Below, in pieces: positions 18,871-28,384 of a stretch of DNA of 64,000 bases. Every line of letters begins with the position of its first letter. The stretch's first letter is position 1. The notes below the pieces were generated by a model. The model made no database searches and had not been told where the DNA came from. It was given only the letters and a program-made list of their open reading frames with translations. A program made the position numbers and the translations under genes. Source of the DNA: Prochlorococcus marinus XMU1419 (GTDB lineage Bacteria > Cyanobacteriota > Cyanobacteriia > PCC-6307 > Cyanobiaceae); assembly GCF_017695955.1 (NCBI RefSeq), contig NZ_JAAORO010000002.1, positions 1 to 64,000 on the forward strand, read 5' to 3'.

Positions 18871-20373
18871 TCAAGTTAAACTATTTTTGATTTTACCATT
18901 TATTAATTCGCCAACTATTGCGATGGAGCTATAAGCTATCAAAACTATTGTAACTTCTTGCCATGCGAAGGAACTTAGTGATTCTTGCAATTGCCAACCT
19001 AGACCAACACTTCCAATGACCCCAACAATTGCAGTTTCTCTAATAATGATGTCAGATCTATAAGCGCAATATGCCAAGTAACTTTTTGCTTGTTGAGAAA
19101 ATAAACCTAAAAGCCAACTAGTCTTTTTTGAGATTCCCAGAGATTTCATTGCAATGTAATTTCTCCTATCTTGGCTATCTAGATTTGTAAAAAGTAATTT
19201 GCTTGTAATGCCAGCGTTGTGAAGACCTAATGTTAAAGCTGCTAAAGATAAAGAAGGATTATTAAAAGTTAATAGAGTTAGAAGTATTAAAGGTGTAGGT
19301 ATTAAACGTAATAAAAATGCAAAAATTTTTATAAAAATTTTAGAAGTATTATTGTTAAAAATTCCTATTACTAATGGAGGTAAACTAATTGCTATTCCTG
19401 TTGATAAAAGACTTAAAATTATTGTTTCTAATATAAGCTTTAAGAAATCAAATAATCCTAAATCTGAGCTTGATTTAAACAGAGAACTGAGGGAATTAAA
19501 ATTTTCAAAATTATTAAAAATAAAATAAAGAAAATATGAAAAAGAAAATAAAATTGTTATGAAAAAAACTGCAATAAAAAAAATAGATAGGATTTTATTA
19601 GTAGTATTAAATTTTATTTTTTTGAATATTAATCCAGAAAGAATTATCAAAATTGCTAAGGACCATAAATAAGTCCATAACTCTCTAAAATTTAAAGTTT
19701 GAAAAGATAAAAAAATACTGGTACCTATCCCTCCAATCCCAAAAAGTCCTAAAATAACCGTACTTCTTATTGAACACTCTAATCGATATAAACCAAAGTT
19801 TTTAAATGTATTTATTATTGGATTCCATATTAAAGTTAATAAAGATGAAAATTTAGGTGCATTTATTTGATTTATAGATTCAAAACTTTTGTAGTCAATA
19901 GTTTCTAATTGTTCAGCAAAAACTTTTGAATTTACAGCAATATAAGGAATACATATAGCAATTATTCCTATTGAAAAATTTATGCCATATATTTGCATTA
20001 ATATTATTCCCCAAACTAATTCATGAATAGATCTAATTATTGTTAGAAAGAACCTTATTATGCTGTAGAAAAAACTTGGAATATTAAAGATTTTATAAAA
20101 AATATTTGAGGATAATATTCCAAAAATTGCTCCAAAAATAATACTTACCAACCAACTAAAAAAACTAATTAAGATAGTTTCATTTAATCGATTAATTACG
20201 GTAAGAATAATTTCATTATCGATCTTGGGATTAAATGCAGAAATTAAGAATTCTTGGAATAATTTAAATCCTCCAAAATGAATATTGGTTATTAATTGAT
20301 ACCCCAGAGGTATGCAAACCAAAATTGGAAGAAAAGATAATGAGGTATGGTTTAATTTTAATTTATTCAACAA
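18871..20373 (-). CDS. phnE: Fused phosphonate/phosphite ABC transporter permease (PhnE-PhnE)
   Basis: 500 residues with about twelve hydrophobic segments, twice a normal PhnE. Two binding-protein-dependent permease domains are visible. The first EAA-type loop lies near residues 160-185, and the second is SKLLFTNLDSQDRRNYIAMKSLGISKKTSW near residue 395. It forms the inner-membrane channel with PhnC and PhnD. The start is TTG 20373, one base after the phnC stop; no in-frame ATG exists for more than 80 codons, so TTG is forced. Confidence 0.88.
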   Translation of the reverse strand: MLNKLKLNHTSLSFLPILVCIPLGYQLITNIHFGGFKLFQEFLISAFNPKIDNEIILTVINRLNETILISFFSWLVSIIFGAIFGILSSNIFYKIFNIPSFFYSIIRFFLTIIRSIHELVWGIILMQIYGINFSIGIIAICIPYIAVNSKVFAEQLETIDYKSFESINQINAPKFSSLLTLIWNPIINTFKNFGLYRLECSIRSTVILGLFGIGGIGTSIFLSFQTLNFRELWTYLWSLAILIILSGLIFKKIKFNTTNKILSIFFIAVFFITILFSFSYFLYFIFNNFENFNSLSSLFKSSSDLGLFDFLKLILETIILSLLSTGIAISLPPLVIGIFNNNTSKIFIKIFAFLLRLIPTPLILLTLLTFNNPSLSLAALTLGLHNAGITSKLLFTNLDSQDRRNYIAMKSLGISKKTSWLLGLFSQQAKSYLAYCAYRSDIIIRETAIVGVIGSVGLGWQLQESLSSFAWQEVTIVLIAYSSIAIVGELINGKIKNSLT

Positions 20374-20374
20374 A

Positions 20375-21115
20375 TTAATATATTTTATCTAAATGAAGCT
20401 TCTTTAAGTTAGTTCTTTTGATATTGAAAAAAATTTTACCATCCCTCATTCCAATAACTTTATCGAAATCGTTCAGCAAATCTAATCTATGTAATGCAAC
20501 TAATGAAGTCTTAGGGTATTTTTTTGTATTATTTTTATCTTCATTTTCTAGCAGCAGATTTTTAATTATAATTATTAATTTGGGATCTAGATTATTAAAA
20601 GGCTCATCTGCTAGTAATATATTTGATCCTTGAATTAATGATCTAGCTATAGCCACCCTTTGTTTTTGCCCCCCAGATAGTGTTCTGATTTTTTTGTCGT
20701 AAATAGAGTTAGGAAGTCTACATAATTGCATATATTTATGAGCCTTCTTAAAAGAACCTATATTTAGTAAATTTTTAAAAGCGAAATAAAAATTGTTTTC
20801 AGCTAGTAGTCCACAATTAACATTTTGTTCTGCAGAGAGATCTTCTATTAATCTTAAATCTTGCCAAATAGTTGTTATCTTACTTTTCTGCTTTATATCT
20901 AATTCCTCGAAACTTTTATTGAATAATTTAACCTCACCTTGAGTTGGCTTGATAGTGCCATTAAGTACTGATATAAGCGTAGTTTTTCCTGAACCGCTTT
21001 TACCTAAAAGTGCGATTTTCTCCCCAGAATTTATTTTTAAATTTATTTTATTTAGAATCAGATTATTTTTGTATTTGTAAGATATATTTTTTAATTCTAA
21101 GAGAGTATTATTCAT
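20375..21115 (-). CDS. phnC: Phosphonate/phosphite ABC transporter ATP-binding protein
   Basis: 246 residues. Walker A GKSGSGKTT is near residue 38, the Q-loop region IWQDLRLIEDLSAEQNV, the signature LSGGQKQR near residue 147, Walker B ILLADEPFNNLD, and a switch His in ALHRLDLL. It is unusually lysine- and asparagine-rich, as are its neighbours. The ATG overlaps the phnD stop as ATGA. Confidence 0.9.
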   Translation of the reverse strand: MNNTLLELKNISYKYKNNLILNKINLKINSGEKIALLGKSGSGKTTLISVLNGTIKPTQGEVKLFNKSFEELDIKQKSKITTIWQDLRLIEDLSAEQNVNCGLLAENNFYFAFKNLLNIGSFKKAHKYMQLCRLPNSIYDKKIRTLSGGQKQRVAIARSLIQGSNILLADEPFNNLDPKLIIIIKNLLLENEDKNNTKKYPKTSLVALHRLDLLNDFDKVIGMRDGKIFFNIKRTNLKKLHLDKIY

Positions 21116-22005
21116 CTAATTTTATTTAATTTCCTACCGATTTCCTCTATATTTTTATATTGTTTTGCTTCTGCATTTATAAATCTTTTTGCATTGAACA
21201 TATCTAATATCTCTTTATGTGATTTTTGATTTATATCTAAATTTAGAATTACTGATTTAAGTTCTTTTGTAAACCCTTCCCCGAATCTATTTTCAAGATC
21301 CCCTTGAGCTACCCAATGATAGTCAACATATTCTGGGGTGATCCAGAATAATTCTAAATTACTTATTCTTTTGGGATTATTTTTAAGGTTGTTTTTCCAA
21401 ACTTGTTTATTTAAAGCTCCAGCATCAAATGCCCCACTATTAACTAAAGCTATAGTGGCATCATGACTCCCACTAAAACCTGCTTTTTTCCCTTTAAAGT
21501 GTTTAATTTCTACCCCTGCTAGATTTAAAAAATATTCTGGCATTAATCTTCCAGAAGTTGAGTTTTCAGAGCCAAAAGTAAATCTTAAATTCTTTAGTTT
21601 TTTAAGCTCTTTAATGTTTGAAATTGAGTTAAGTTCTAAATTTTTGTTTACTATAAAAACACTTTTAAATTCCTTATCGATATCTCTTTGAGCTATGACA
21701 ATTGAATTAGGAGTTTGTAATCTTGCTTGAACTCCTGATAAACCTCCAAACCAAACTAAATCTAAATCTTTAGTTCTAAATCCAGTTACTGCTGCAACAT
21801 AATTAGTAACAGGTATGTATTTAACTTTTACATCAAGTTGTTTGGATAATTCTTTTGAAAATAAATTAAATCTTTTGTCCAAAACATCTTGGTTTTGATC
21901 TGGTATTGCTCCAACTTTTAAAACTTTAGGATTTGAAAGAACTTGTGATGAAAAAATAGAAAATAAGATAGATGAACTTAGCAGTAAATTTTTTAAATTA
22001 ATCAT
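21112..22005 (-). CDS. phnD: Phosphonate/phosphite-type periplasmic binding protein
   Basis: 297 residues with an N-terminal signal peptide (SSILFSIFSSQVLSNP). The PhnD pattern is clear: LKVGAIPDQ, then DLVWFGGLSGVQAR, then FTFGSENSTSGRLMPEYFL and GSHDATIALVNSGAFDAGAL. Related PhnD proteins of marine picocyanobacteria have been reported to bind phosphite and methylphosphonate; which ligand applies here cannot be read from the sequence. It is the first gene of phnD-phnC-phnE, all overlapping or nearly so. No phosphonate lyase gene is in the window. Confidence 0.9.
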   Translation of the reverse strand: MINLKNLLLSSSILFSIFSSQVLSNPKVLKVGAIPDQNQDVLDKRFNLFSKELSKQLDVKVKYIPVTNYVAAVTGFRTKDLDLVWFGGLSGVQARLQTPNSIVIAQRDIDKEFKSVFIVNKNLELNSISNIKELKKLKNLRFTFGSENSTSGRLMPEYFLNLAGVEIKHFKGKKAGFSGSHDATIALVNSGAFDAGALNKQVWKNNLKNNPKRISNLELFWITPEYVDYHWVAQGDLENRFGEGFTKELKSVILNLDINQKSHKEILDMFNAKRFINAEAKQYKNIEEIGRKLNKIR

Positions 22006-22017
22006 TATTGGCTTTAA

Positions 22018-23196
22018 TCAATAATATTTAGAAATTGCTTTTTCAAGCCTTTGTAGTCCATCTTTTATTTTAATCTCTGAAGCGGCACAAGATATTCTTA
22101 TACATTCGTCAGCCCCAAAAGCTTTTCCAGGTACAACAACTAATCCATAATCTTGAAGAGCTTTGTTGCAGAAATCAACAGAAGTAATTGAAGAGTTAGG
22201 TAGTTTTGGAAATGCGTAAAATGCTCCATTAGGTTCTTCAATATAAATACCATTTATATTCTTAAGGCCCTCAAAGAGAAGACTTCTTCTTTGGTCATAA
22301 TGGGTATTTATCATTGAGAAAAATTCATTATTAATTTTTAAAGCCTCTAAAGCACCTTTTTGCACAAAAGAGCAAACATTACTTGTACTTTGACTTTGTA
22401 ATGCTGAGGATGCTTTGATTACATCTTTGGAACCTACTAAATAACCTATCCTCCAGCCAGTCATGGCCCATCCTTTCGCAAATCCATTTATTATAAAAAT
22501 CCTATCTTTTAAGTCATTTGCTAATGAAGATAAACTGTAGTGTTTAAATTCTTTTTTAAGGATTAGTTCGTAAATCTCATCAGATAAAATATTGATATTT
22601 GGATTTTCTCTGGCTAATTCGGAAATTTGTAATAATTCTTCCTTTGACATAACTCTTCCCGTAGGGTTATTAGGAGAATTGATAATTATAAATTTAGTTT
22701 TTGAAGAGACTTTAGACTTCAAATCTTTTATATTTATTTTAAATCCATCTTCTGCAGAAGAATTTGTAAAAATTGGCTTCCCACCCGCCAATCTAACCAT
22801 CTGGGGATAACTTAACCAATATGGAGAAGGAATAATAACTTCGTCTCCAGTATTTAACAAGACTTGGAAAAGATTATATATTGCTTGCTTAGCACCATTT
22901 GTGACCATTACATTTTCAAATTCATAATTTAAATCGTTTTGAATTTGAAGTTTATTTGCAATTGCTTTTCGGAGATCTAAATTTCCCGCTGCGGGCCCAT
23001 ACTTTGTAAATCCATCGAATATAGCTTTACTTGTAGCCTCTATAACTTCTTTAGGGGCATCAAAATCAGGTTCTCCTGCACTTAAATTGCAAATATCTAC
23101 TCCTTCTGCAGATAATTGATTTGCTTTAGCACTTATCTGCAATGTAAGAGAAGGCTCAATTGAAAGTGCCCGATCAGATAAATTAACTTCACTCAT
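22018..23196 (-). CDS. aspC: Aspartate aminotransferase (class I, PLP-dependent)
   Basis: 392 residues. Features are NLSAGEPDFD, YGPAAGNLDLRKAI, NSPNNPTGRVMS, the PLP-lysine context INGFAKGWAMTGWRIGYLVG, and a C-terminal Arg in CIRISCA. These match the Ib-subgroup aspartate/prephenate aminotransferases of cyanobacteria, so it may also make arogenate. ATG at 23196, 12 bp before phnD on the same strand. Confidence 0.9.
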   Translation of the reverse strand: MSEVNLSDRALSIEPSLTLQISAKANQLSAEGVDICNLSAGEPDFDAPKEVIEATSKAIFDGFTKYGPAAGNLDLRKAIANKLQIQNDLNYEFENVMVTNGAKQAIYNLFQVLLNTGDEVIIPSPYWLSYPQMVRLAGGKPIFTNSSAEDGFKINIKDLKSKVSSKTKFIIINSPNNPTGRVMSKEELLQISELARENPNINILSDEIYELILKKEFKHYSLSSLANDLKDRIFIINGFAKGWAMTGWRIGYLVGSKDVIKASSALQSQSTSNVCSFVQKGALEALKINNEFFSMINTHYDQRRSLLFEGLKNINGIYIEEPNGAFYAFPKLPNSSITSVDFCNKALQDYGLVVVPGKAFGADECIRISCAASEIKIKDGLQRLEKAISKYY

Positions 23197-23358
23197 TGAC
23201 TTATGACTTTTCTAATATGACTTTTAATAATGACAAATGCATAAATTAAGAATAAATAAAACTATCACACTATGGTTTAATTTAGTTCATTTTCTTAATC
23301 TATTTTATTTTCATGTTTTGAGTTCTTAAGATAAAAATATTTAAAGTTTTTATTTTCG

Positions 23359-23862
23359 GTGAAAAGGTTAGTAATTGGGAGAGGAAGTGTATTCGCAAAT
23401 TTGTTAATAATTGGTGAGGCACCTGGAGCACAGGAAGATTTAGAAGGAAAACCTTATGTAGGTAAATCTGGTAAGTTATTAAACGAATTATTAATAAAAG
23501 CAGGGATTGATTATAAGAAGGATGTTTATTTTTGTAATGTAATTAAATGTCGTCCACCAAATAATAGAAAACCCACTGCTAGAGAAATTAATATTCATAA
23601 ACCTTGGTTATTACAGCAAATAAAGCTAGTTGATCCCAAATTCATACTACTTACTGGTTCTACTGCTATGAGAGCTATTTTAGAAGTTAAAGATCCTATA
23701 AGTAATTTAAGAGGTCAATGGATTAAAAAAGATGGGAGAGAAATTATGGTAATTTTTCATCCATCTTATTTGTTGAGATTTCCTTCAAAAGAAATCAATA
23801 AACCATACCATCTAACTTTGAATGACCTAGAGAATGTAAGTAGTAAACTATATGCCGTATAA
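23359..23862 (+). CDS. Family-4-like uracil-DNA glycosylase, iron-sulfur ligands mostly lost
   Basis: 167 residues. Active-site motif A is GEAPGAQEDLEGKPYVGKSG, KCRPPNNRKP is the second conserved block, and the closing motif is HPSYLLR. Family-4 enzymes excise uracil from DNA and normally bind 4Fe-4S through four cysteines. Here the N-terminal CxxC pair is absent, because the protein begins (GTG 23359) just before GRG. The Cys normally found before the RP[WF]L segment is replaced by His (NIHKPWL). Only the Cys of KCRPP remains. An in-frame stop at 23332 and no better start upstream mean the short N terminus is real. Confidence 0.85.
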   Translation: MKRLVIGRGSVFANLLIIGEAPGAQEDLEGKPYVGKSGKLLNELLIKAGIDYKKDVYFCNVIKCRPPNNRKPTAREINIHKPWLLQQIKLVDPKFILLTGSTAMRAILEVKDPISNLRGQWIKKDGREIMVIFHPSYLLRFPSKEINKPYHLTLNDLENVSSKLYAV

Positions 23863-23896
23863 TTTAGTTGATACTTTTTGAATATCAAAAATTTTA

Positions 23897-25114
23897 ATGT
23901 CATTAACTCAATCAAAAGAGGTTAATAGTCTCTCCAAAAGATATTCAACTCATATTGAGAGAAGGATAACTAGAACAGTAATGGTTGGTGATGTAGCTAT
24001 TGGAAGTGATTATCCAGTAAGAGTTCAATCTATGATAAATGAAGATACTATGGACGTCGAAAATGCTTACTTAGCTATCAAAAGACTTCATGAAGTAGGT
24101 TGTGAAATTGTAAGATTAACTGTCCCTTCCTTAGCGCACGCAAAAGCAGTAGGAGATATTAAAGCAAAATTATTAGAAAATAATATCAACACCCCCTTGG
24201 TAGCGGATGTTCACCATAATGGTATGAAAATTGCGATGGAGGTTGCAAAACATGTTGATAAAGTAAGAATTAACCCAGGATTGTTTGTGTTTGAAAAATC
24301 AGACCCCACGAGAACTGAATATACAGACGAGGAATTTGAAACTATTAAACAAACAATACTTAAAAGATTTACTCCTTTAGTTGAAGTTTTAAAGGCTGAA
24401 AACAAAGCTCTAAGGATTGGAGTAAATCATGGTTCTCTATCTGAGAGGATGCTTTTTACTTATGGAGATACGCCATTGGGAATGACAGAATCTGCGATGG
24501 AGTTTGTCAAAATTTGTGATGAGCTTGATTTTCATAACATAATAATTTCTATGAAAGCTTCTAGGGCTCCAGTCATGATGGCAGCTTACAGAATGATCGC
24601 AGATAGACTTGACTCAGAAGGATATAACTACCCTTTACATTTAGGAGTGACTGAAGCTGGAGATGGCGATTATGGAAGGATAAAAAGTACTGCTGGAATT
24701 GGAACGCTTTTAGCAGAGGGATTAGGAGATACTATCAGGGTTTCTTTAACAGAAGCTCCAGAGAAGGAAATACCAGTTTGCTATTCAATTTTGCAATCTT
24801 TAGGACTAAGAAAAACGATGGTGGAATATATCAGTTGCCCTAGTTGTGGGAGAACACTCTTCAATTTAGAAGAAGTTGTAGATAAAGTTAGGAACGCCAC
24901 TTCACATTTGACTGGTTTAGATATAGCAATAATGGGATGTATAGTAAATGGACCAGGAGAAATGGCAGATGCTGATTATGGTTATGTTGGGAAAGGCAAA
25001 GGAACTATTGCATTATATAGAAGGAAAGAAGAGATAAAAAGAGTACCTGAAGATGAAGGGGTTAATGCATTAATTCAACTTATTAAGGATGATGGAAAAT
25101 GGATTGATCCTTAA
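23897..25114 (+). CDS. ispG: (E)-4-hydroxy-3-methylbut-2-enyl-diphosphate synthase
   Basis: Penultimate enzyme of the MEP isoprenoid pathway, a 4Fe-4S protein that in cyanobacteria uses ferredoxin. The 405 residues show VQSMINEDT near the start, the TIM-barrel block [11 protein letters not shown], the C-terminal ligands SCPSCGRT and [17 protein letters not shown]. Full-length. Confidence 0.96.
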   Translation: MSLTQSKEVNSLSKRYSTHIERRITRTVMVGDVAIGSDYPVRVQSMINEDTMDVENAYLAIKRLHEVGCEIVRLTVPSLAHAKAVGDIKAKLLENNINTPLVADVHHNGMKIAMEVAKHVDKVRINPGLFVFEKSDPTRTEYTDEEFETIKQTILKRFTPLVEVLKAENKALRIGVNHGSLSERMLFTYGDTPLGMTESAMEFVKICDELDFHNIIISMKASRAPVMMAAYRMIADRLDSEGYNYPLHLGVTEAGDGDYGRIKSTAGIGTLLAEGLGDTIRVSLTEAPEKEIPVCYSILQSLGLRKTMVEYISCPSCGRTLFNLEEVVDKVRNATSHLTGLDIAIMGCIVNGPGEMADADYGYVGKGKGTIALYRRKEEIKRVPEDEGVNALIQLIKDDGKWIDP

Positions 25115-25157
25115 GGATTTATCAAATTTTTGAAATTAAAAATAAATTCTTTTTATA

Positions 25158-26513
25158 ATGAAAAAGTATAGAAATCCTTTTAAGATAAGAAAATTGCTTA
25201 AAAAAAAATTTATAATTCTGTTTGCGACATCCTTTTCTGGGCTATTTTTAAATAATTTTGCAGAAGCAACAGTTTTAAATAATAGTTATAAAGAAGTAAT
25301 TGATCATGTTTGGCAAATTGTATATAGAGATTTTCTTGATTCAAGCGGTAAATTTCAAAAGTCCAATTGGATTAATCTAAGAAAAGAAGTTTTATCAAAA
25401 ACATATTCAGATAGCAATGAAGCATATGATGCGATAAGAGATATGCTTTCTAATTTAGATGATTCTTATACAAGATTTTTGGAACCTAAGGAATTTAATC
25501 AAATGAGAATAGATACCTCTGGTGAATTAACTGGAATTGGTATCCAAATAGTTAAAGATAAAGAATCTGATGATTTAATAATCATTTCTCCTATAGAGGG
25601 CACCCCTGCATTTGATGCTGGAATTAAAGCTAGAGATAAAATATTGTCTATAGATGGAATTTCTACTGAAGGTATGAATATTGAGGAGGCCGTGAAATTA
25701 ATAAGAGGAAAAAGAGGTACCAAAGTAAAGCTTGAAATTCTTAGAGGTTCTAAATCCTTTTTTAAGAATTTATTAAGAGAAAAAATTGAAATAAAATCTG
25801 TATCAAGTAAAGTCAACCAAACTAAAAATGGCTTCTTAATTGGCTATGTAAGGATTAAACAATTTAATGCAAATGCATCAAAGGAGACTAGAGATGCTAT
25901 TAGGGATTTAGAAACAAAAAAAGTCTCAGGATATGTTCTTGACTTGAGAAGTAATCCAGGAGGTTTATTAGAATCAAGCATTGATATCTCAAGGCACTTC
26001 ATTAACAAAGGAGTAATAGTAAGTACAGTAAGTAAAGATGGTTTAAAAGAAACAAAAAAAGGAAACGGTCAAGCTCTAACAAAAAAGCCCTTAGTTGTCT
26101 TAGTTAATGAGGGTTCTGCCAGTGCTAGTGAAATAGTCTCAGGTGCAATAAAAGATAACAAAAGAGGAAAATTAGTTGGCAAGAAAACGTTTGGTAAGGG
26201 TCTAGTTCAATCCATGAGAACTTTAGTTGATGGTTCAGGTCTTACTGTTACAGTCGCTAAGTATTTAACTCCAAACGGCACTGATATAAACAAATCTGGA
26301 ATTATTCCAGACATAGAAGTAAAAATGAATATTAACCCTATTCTTCAAAGAGAGATCGGCACTAGAAAAGATAAACAATATAGAGCTGGTGAAAAAGAGC
26401 TAGTAAATATAATTAAAAGAAATAATCAGATAAGTGAATTTAATCCAAACACTACAAACCTTAATGCATTCCTAAAAATTAATAAAAAAGATCAGGTATT
26501 TGCATTAAATTAA
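25158..26513 (+). CDS. C-terminal processing (tail-specific) serine protease
   Basis: 451 residues. A basic N terminus with a hydrophobic signal segment ends near residue 38 (FAEA). A PDZ domain covers about 115-200, centred on GIGIQI and SPIEGTPAFDAGIKARD. The S41 protease core has DLRSNPGGLL, the catalytic Ser in NEGSASASEI and the Lys in KKTFGKGLVQ. Cyanobacterial Ctp proteases mature the PSII D1 protein or trim other exported proteins; which one this is cannot be decided. Its stop overlaps that of nadA (TTAA). Confidence 0.9.
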   Translation: MKKYRNPFKIRKLLKKKFIILFATSFSGLFLNNFAEATVLNNSYKEVIDHVWQIVYRDFLDSSGKFQKSNWINLRKEVLSKTYSDSNEAYDAIRDMLSNLDDSYTRFLEPKEFNQMRIDTSGELTGIGIQIVKDKESDDLIIISPIEGTPAFDAGIKARDKILSIDGISTEGMNIEEAVKLIRGKRGTKVKLEILRGSKSFFKNLLREKIEIKSVSSKVNQTKNGFLIGYVRIKQFNANASKETRDAIRDLETKKVSGYVLDLRSNPGGLLESSIDISRHFINKGVIVSTVSKDGLKETKKGNGQALTKKPLVVLVNEGSASASEIVSGAIKDNKRGKLVGKKTFGKGLVQSMRTLVDGSGLTVTVAKYLTPNGTDINKSGIIPDIEVKMNINPILQREIGTRKDKQYRAGEKELVNIIKRNNQISEFNPNTTNLNAFLKINKKDQVFALN

Positions 26514-27424
26514 TTACTCATATCTAGCATTCTCTTTATCGGTACATAGGCTCTTCTTATTATTTCTGGGTCAAGTTCGATAGACGGGGAATTGTTTTTC
26601 AAACAATCAAGAATTTTTTGTAAGGTATTTAATTTCATATATGGACACTCGTTACATTTACAACCTTCTACATCTGGGACTTCAATAAAAATTTTGTTAG
26701 GTTCTTTCTTCTTCATTTGGTGGATTATTCCGGGTTCAGTTAATACCATGTAAGTTTTAGATGGATCTTTACTTACGAAATCAAGCAGTTTACTTGTTGA
26801 TCCAATAAAGTCCGATAGAAGTAGTAAATTTTGACTACATTCAGGATGAGCGATGACTTTTGATCCTGGATTTTGATATTTTAATTTTAGAAGTGCTTCT
26901 TCACTAAATGATTCATGAACAATGCAGCTGCCAGGCCATAATTTAAGATCTCTTCCTGAATTTTTCTGTACCCATCTCCCAAGGTTCTGATCTGGCGCAA
27001 ATATTATCTTTTTATCTTCAGGTATCTTTTTAATTAATGAGACTGCATTACTGCTTGTACATATCAGATCACTTTGAGCTTTTACTTCTGCAGTGCAATT
27101 TATATAACTTACGACATAGTGATCTGGATTTTCTTCTCTGAACTTTTGAAATTTATCTGAAGGACAATCGTCTGCTAATGAGCATCCTGCGTCAAGATCT
27201 GGTAAAAGGACTGTTTTATTAGGGCTAAGTATTTTTGCGGTTTCGGCCATAAAGTGTACACCGCAAAAAATTATTATATCTGCGTCATTATTTGCAGCTT
27301 TCCTAGATAGATCTAATGAATCGCCAATAAAATCTGCAATTTCCTGAATCTCTGGAGCTTGATAATAGTGCGCAAGAATAATTGCATTAGCTTTTTTGCA
27401 ACGCTCCTTTATTTCAGAAATCAA
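26510..27424 (-). CDS. nadA: Quinolinate synthase
   Basis: Condenses iminoaspartate and dihydroxyacetone phosphate to quinolinate in NAD synthesis, with a 4Fe-4S cluster. The 304 residues show ILAHYYQAPEIQEIADFIGDS, AGCSLADDCP, CTSSNAV, and the C-terminal VPDVEGCKCNECPYM. The start is read as TTG 27424; the frame is open further upstream without ATG or GTG, and GAGGA precedes the TTG. The stop overlaps the convergent protease gene by four bases. Confidence 0.92.
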   Translation of the reverse strand: MISEIKERCKKANAIILAHYYQAPEIQEIADFIGDSLDLSRKAANNDADIIIFCGVHFMAETAKILSPNKTVLLPDLDAGCSLADDCPSDKFQKFREENPDHYVVSYINCTAEVKAQSDLICTSSNAVSLIKKIPEDKKIIFAPDQNLGRWVQKNSGRDLKLWPGSCIVHESFSEEALLKLKYQNPGSKVIAHPECSQNLLLLSDFIGSTSKLLDFVSKDPSKTYMVLTEPGIIHQMKKKEPNKIFIEVPDVEGCKCNECPYMKLNTLQKILDCLKNNSPSIELDPEIIRRAYVPIKRMLDMSN

Positions 27425-27527
27425 ATCCTCTTCGTTTTGAAATGATTTCTGTTTTGCAGTAGAAGTTATACTGGTCAGGATTTAGAATATCTCTAAATAG
27501 ATTATATGCCTTTAAACAGAAAAAATT

Positions 27528-28361
27528 CTGACAAATTTAAAAATTGCTATTGTTGGTGACTGTCATGGTCAATGGTCTGAATTAGACTTGAAAGTTTTAT
27601 CGATTATCAAACCAAATATCGTTTTATTTGTTGGTGATATTTCTGATGGAAGTGTCAAAATAATTAAAAAAATCAATGAGATCAAAATTCCTACTTTTGT
27701 GATTTTAGGAAATCATGATAGAGGGAAAGATTCTACAGGCGAAACTCTCTCAAGGCAGATACGTGTTCTTGGTGAAAAATATTGTGCATGGGATTTGAAA
27801 GTTTTTAATAATCAAATAAATTTATTGTCTGCTAGACCATGTAGTTCTGGCGGCGGATATTATCTTGCAAAAGAAGTTAAAGGCGTTTATGGACCTATAA
27901 CCGAACAAGATTCAATAAATAAAATTATCAAATGTTCAGAAGAGACTGTTGAAGAAATACCTCTAATAATTATGTCTCATGCTGGTCCTTCGGGTTTAGG
28001 TTCAGAACCTAAAAGCATTTGTGGGAAGGACTGGAAATTACCCTCTTTAGATTGGGGAGATAGAGATTTGTCTGCTGCTATTTCTCAAATACAAAAGAGA
28101 AGAAAAGTTGATCTTGTAATTTTTGGTCATATGCACAAACGGCTTAAAAGAAATCTTGGTTTAAGAGAAATGTTTAAAATTGATAGCAAAGGAACAATTT
28201 ATTTCAACACTGCTGTAGTGCCAAGATATAAAACTGATGAAGATGGGAAATTGCTAATTAACTTTTCATGGATTGAGTTTGAAAATAAGGAATTAAGGCA
28301 TGTTTCTCATCGATGGTATTCAGAGTCTGGCGAAATTCGTGAAGAAGATAAATTTTTTTAG
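27528..28361 (+). CDS. Metallophosphoesterase (TIGR04168-like), start codon non-canonical
   Basis: Calcineurin-like phosphoesterase. Metal-binding blocks are VGDCHGQW (D-x-H), FVGDISDG (GD), LGNHDRG (GNHD), MSHAGPSG and GHMH. The first TTG (27588) lies downstream of the D-x-H block, so it cannot be the true start. The frame is open from 27516, but it contains no ATG, GTG or TTG before the block; CTG 27528, or ATT at 27525 or 27543, would have to serve. The form given here starts at CTG. Similar proteins are found in cyanobacteria and plants; substrate unknown. Confidence 0.75.
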   Translation: MTNLKIAIVGDCHGQWSELDLKVLSIIKPNIVLFVGDISDGSVKIIKKINEIKIPTFVILGNHDRGKDSTGETLSRQIRVLGEKYCAWDLKVFNNQINLLSARPCSSGGGYYLAKEVKGVYGPITEQDSINKIIKCSEETVEEIPLIIMSHAGPSGLGSEPKSICGKDWKLPSLDWGDRDLSAAISQIQKRRKVDLVIFGHMHKRLKRNLGLREMFKIDSKGTIYFNTAVVPRYKTDEDGKLLINFSWIEFENKELRHVSHRWYSESGEIREEDKFF

Positions 28362-28384
28362 GGTTAAATATCTCTGATCATATT

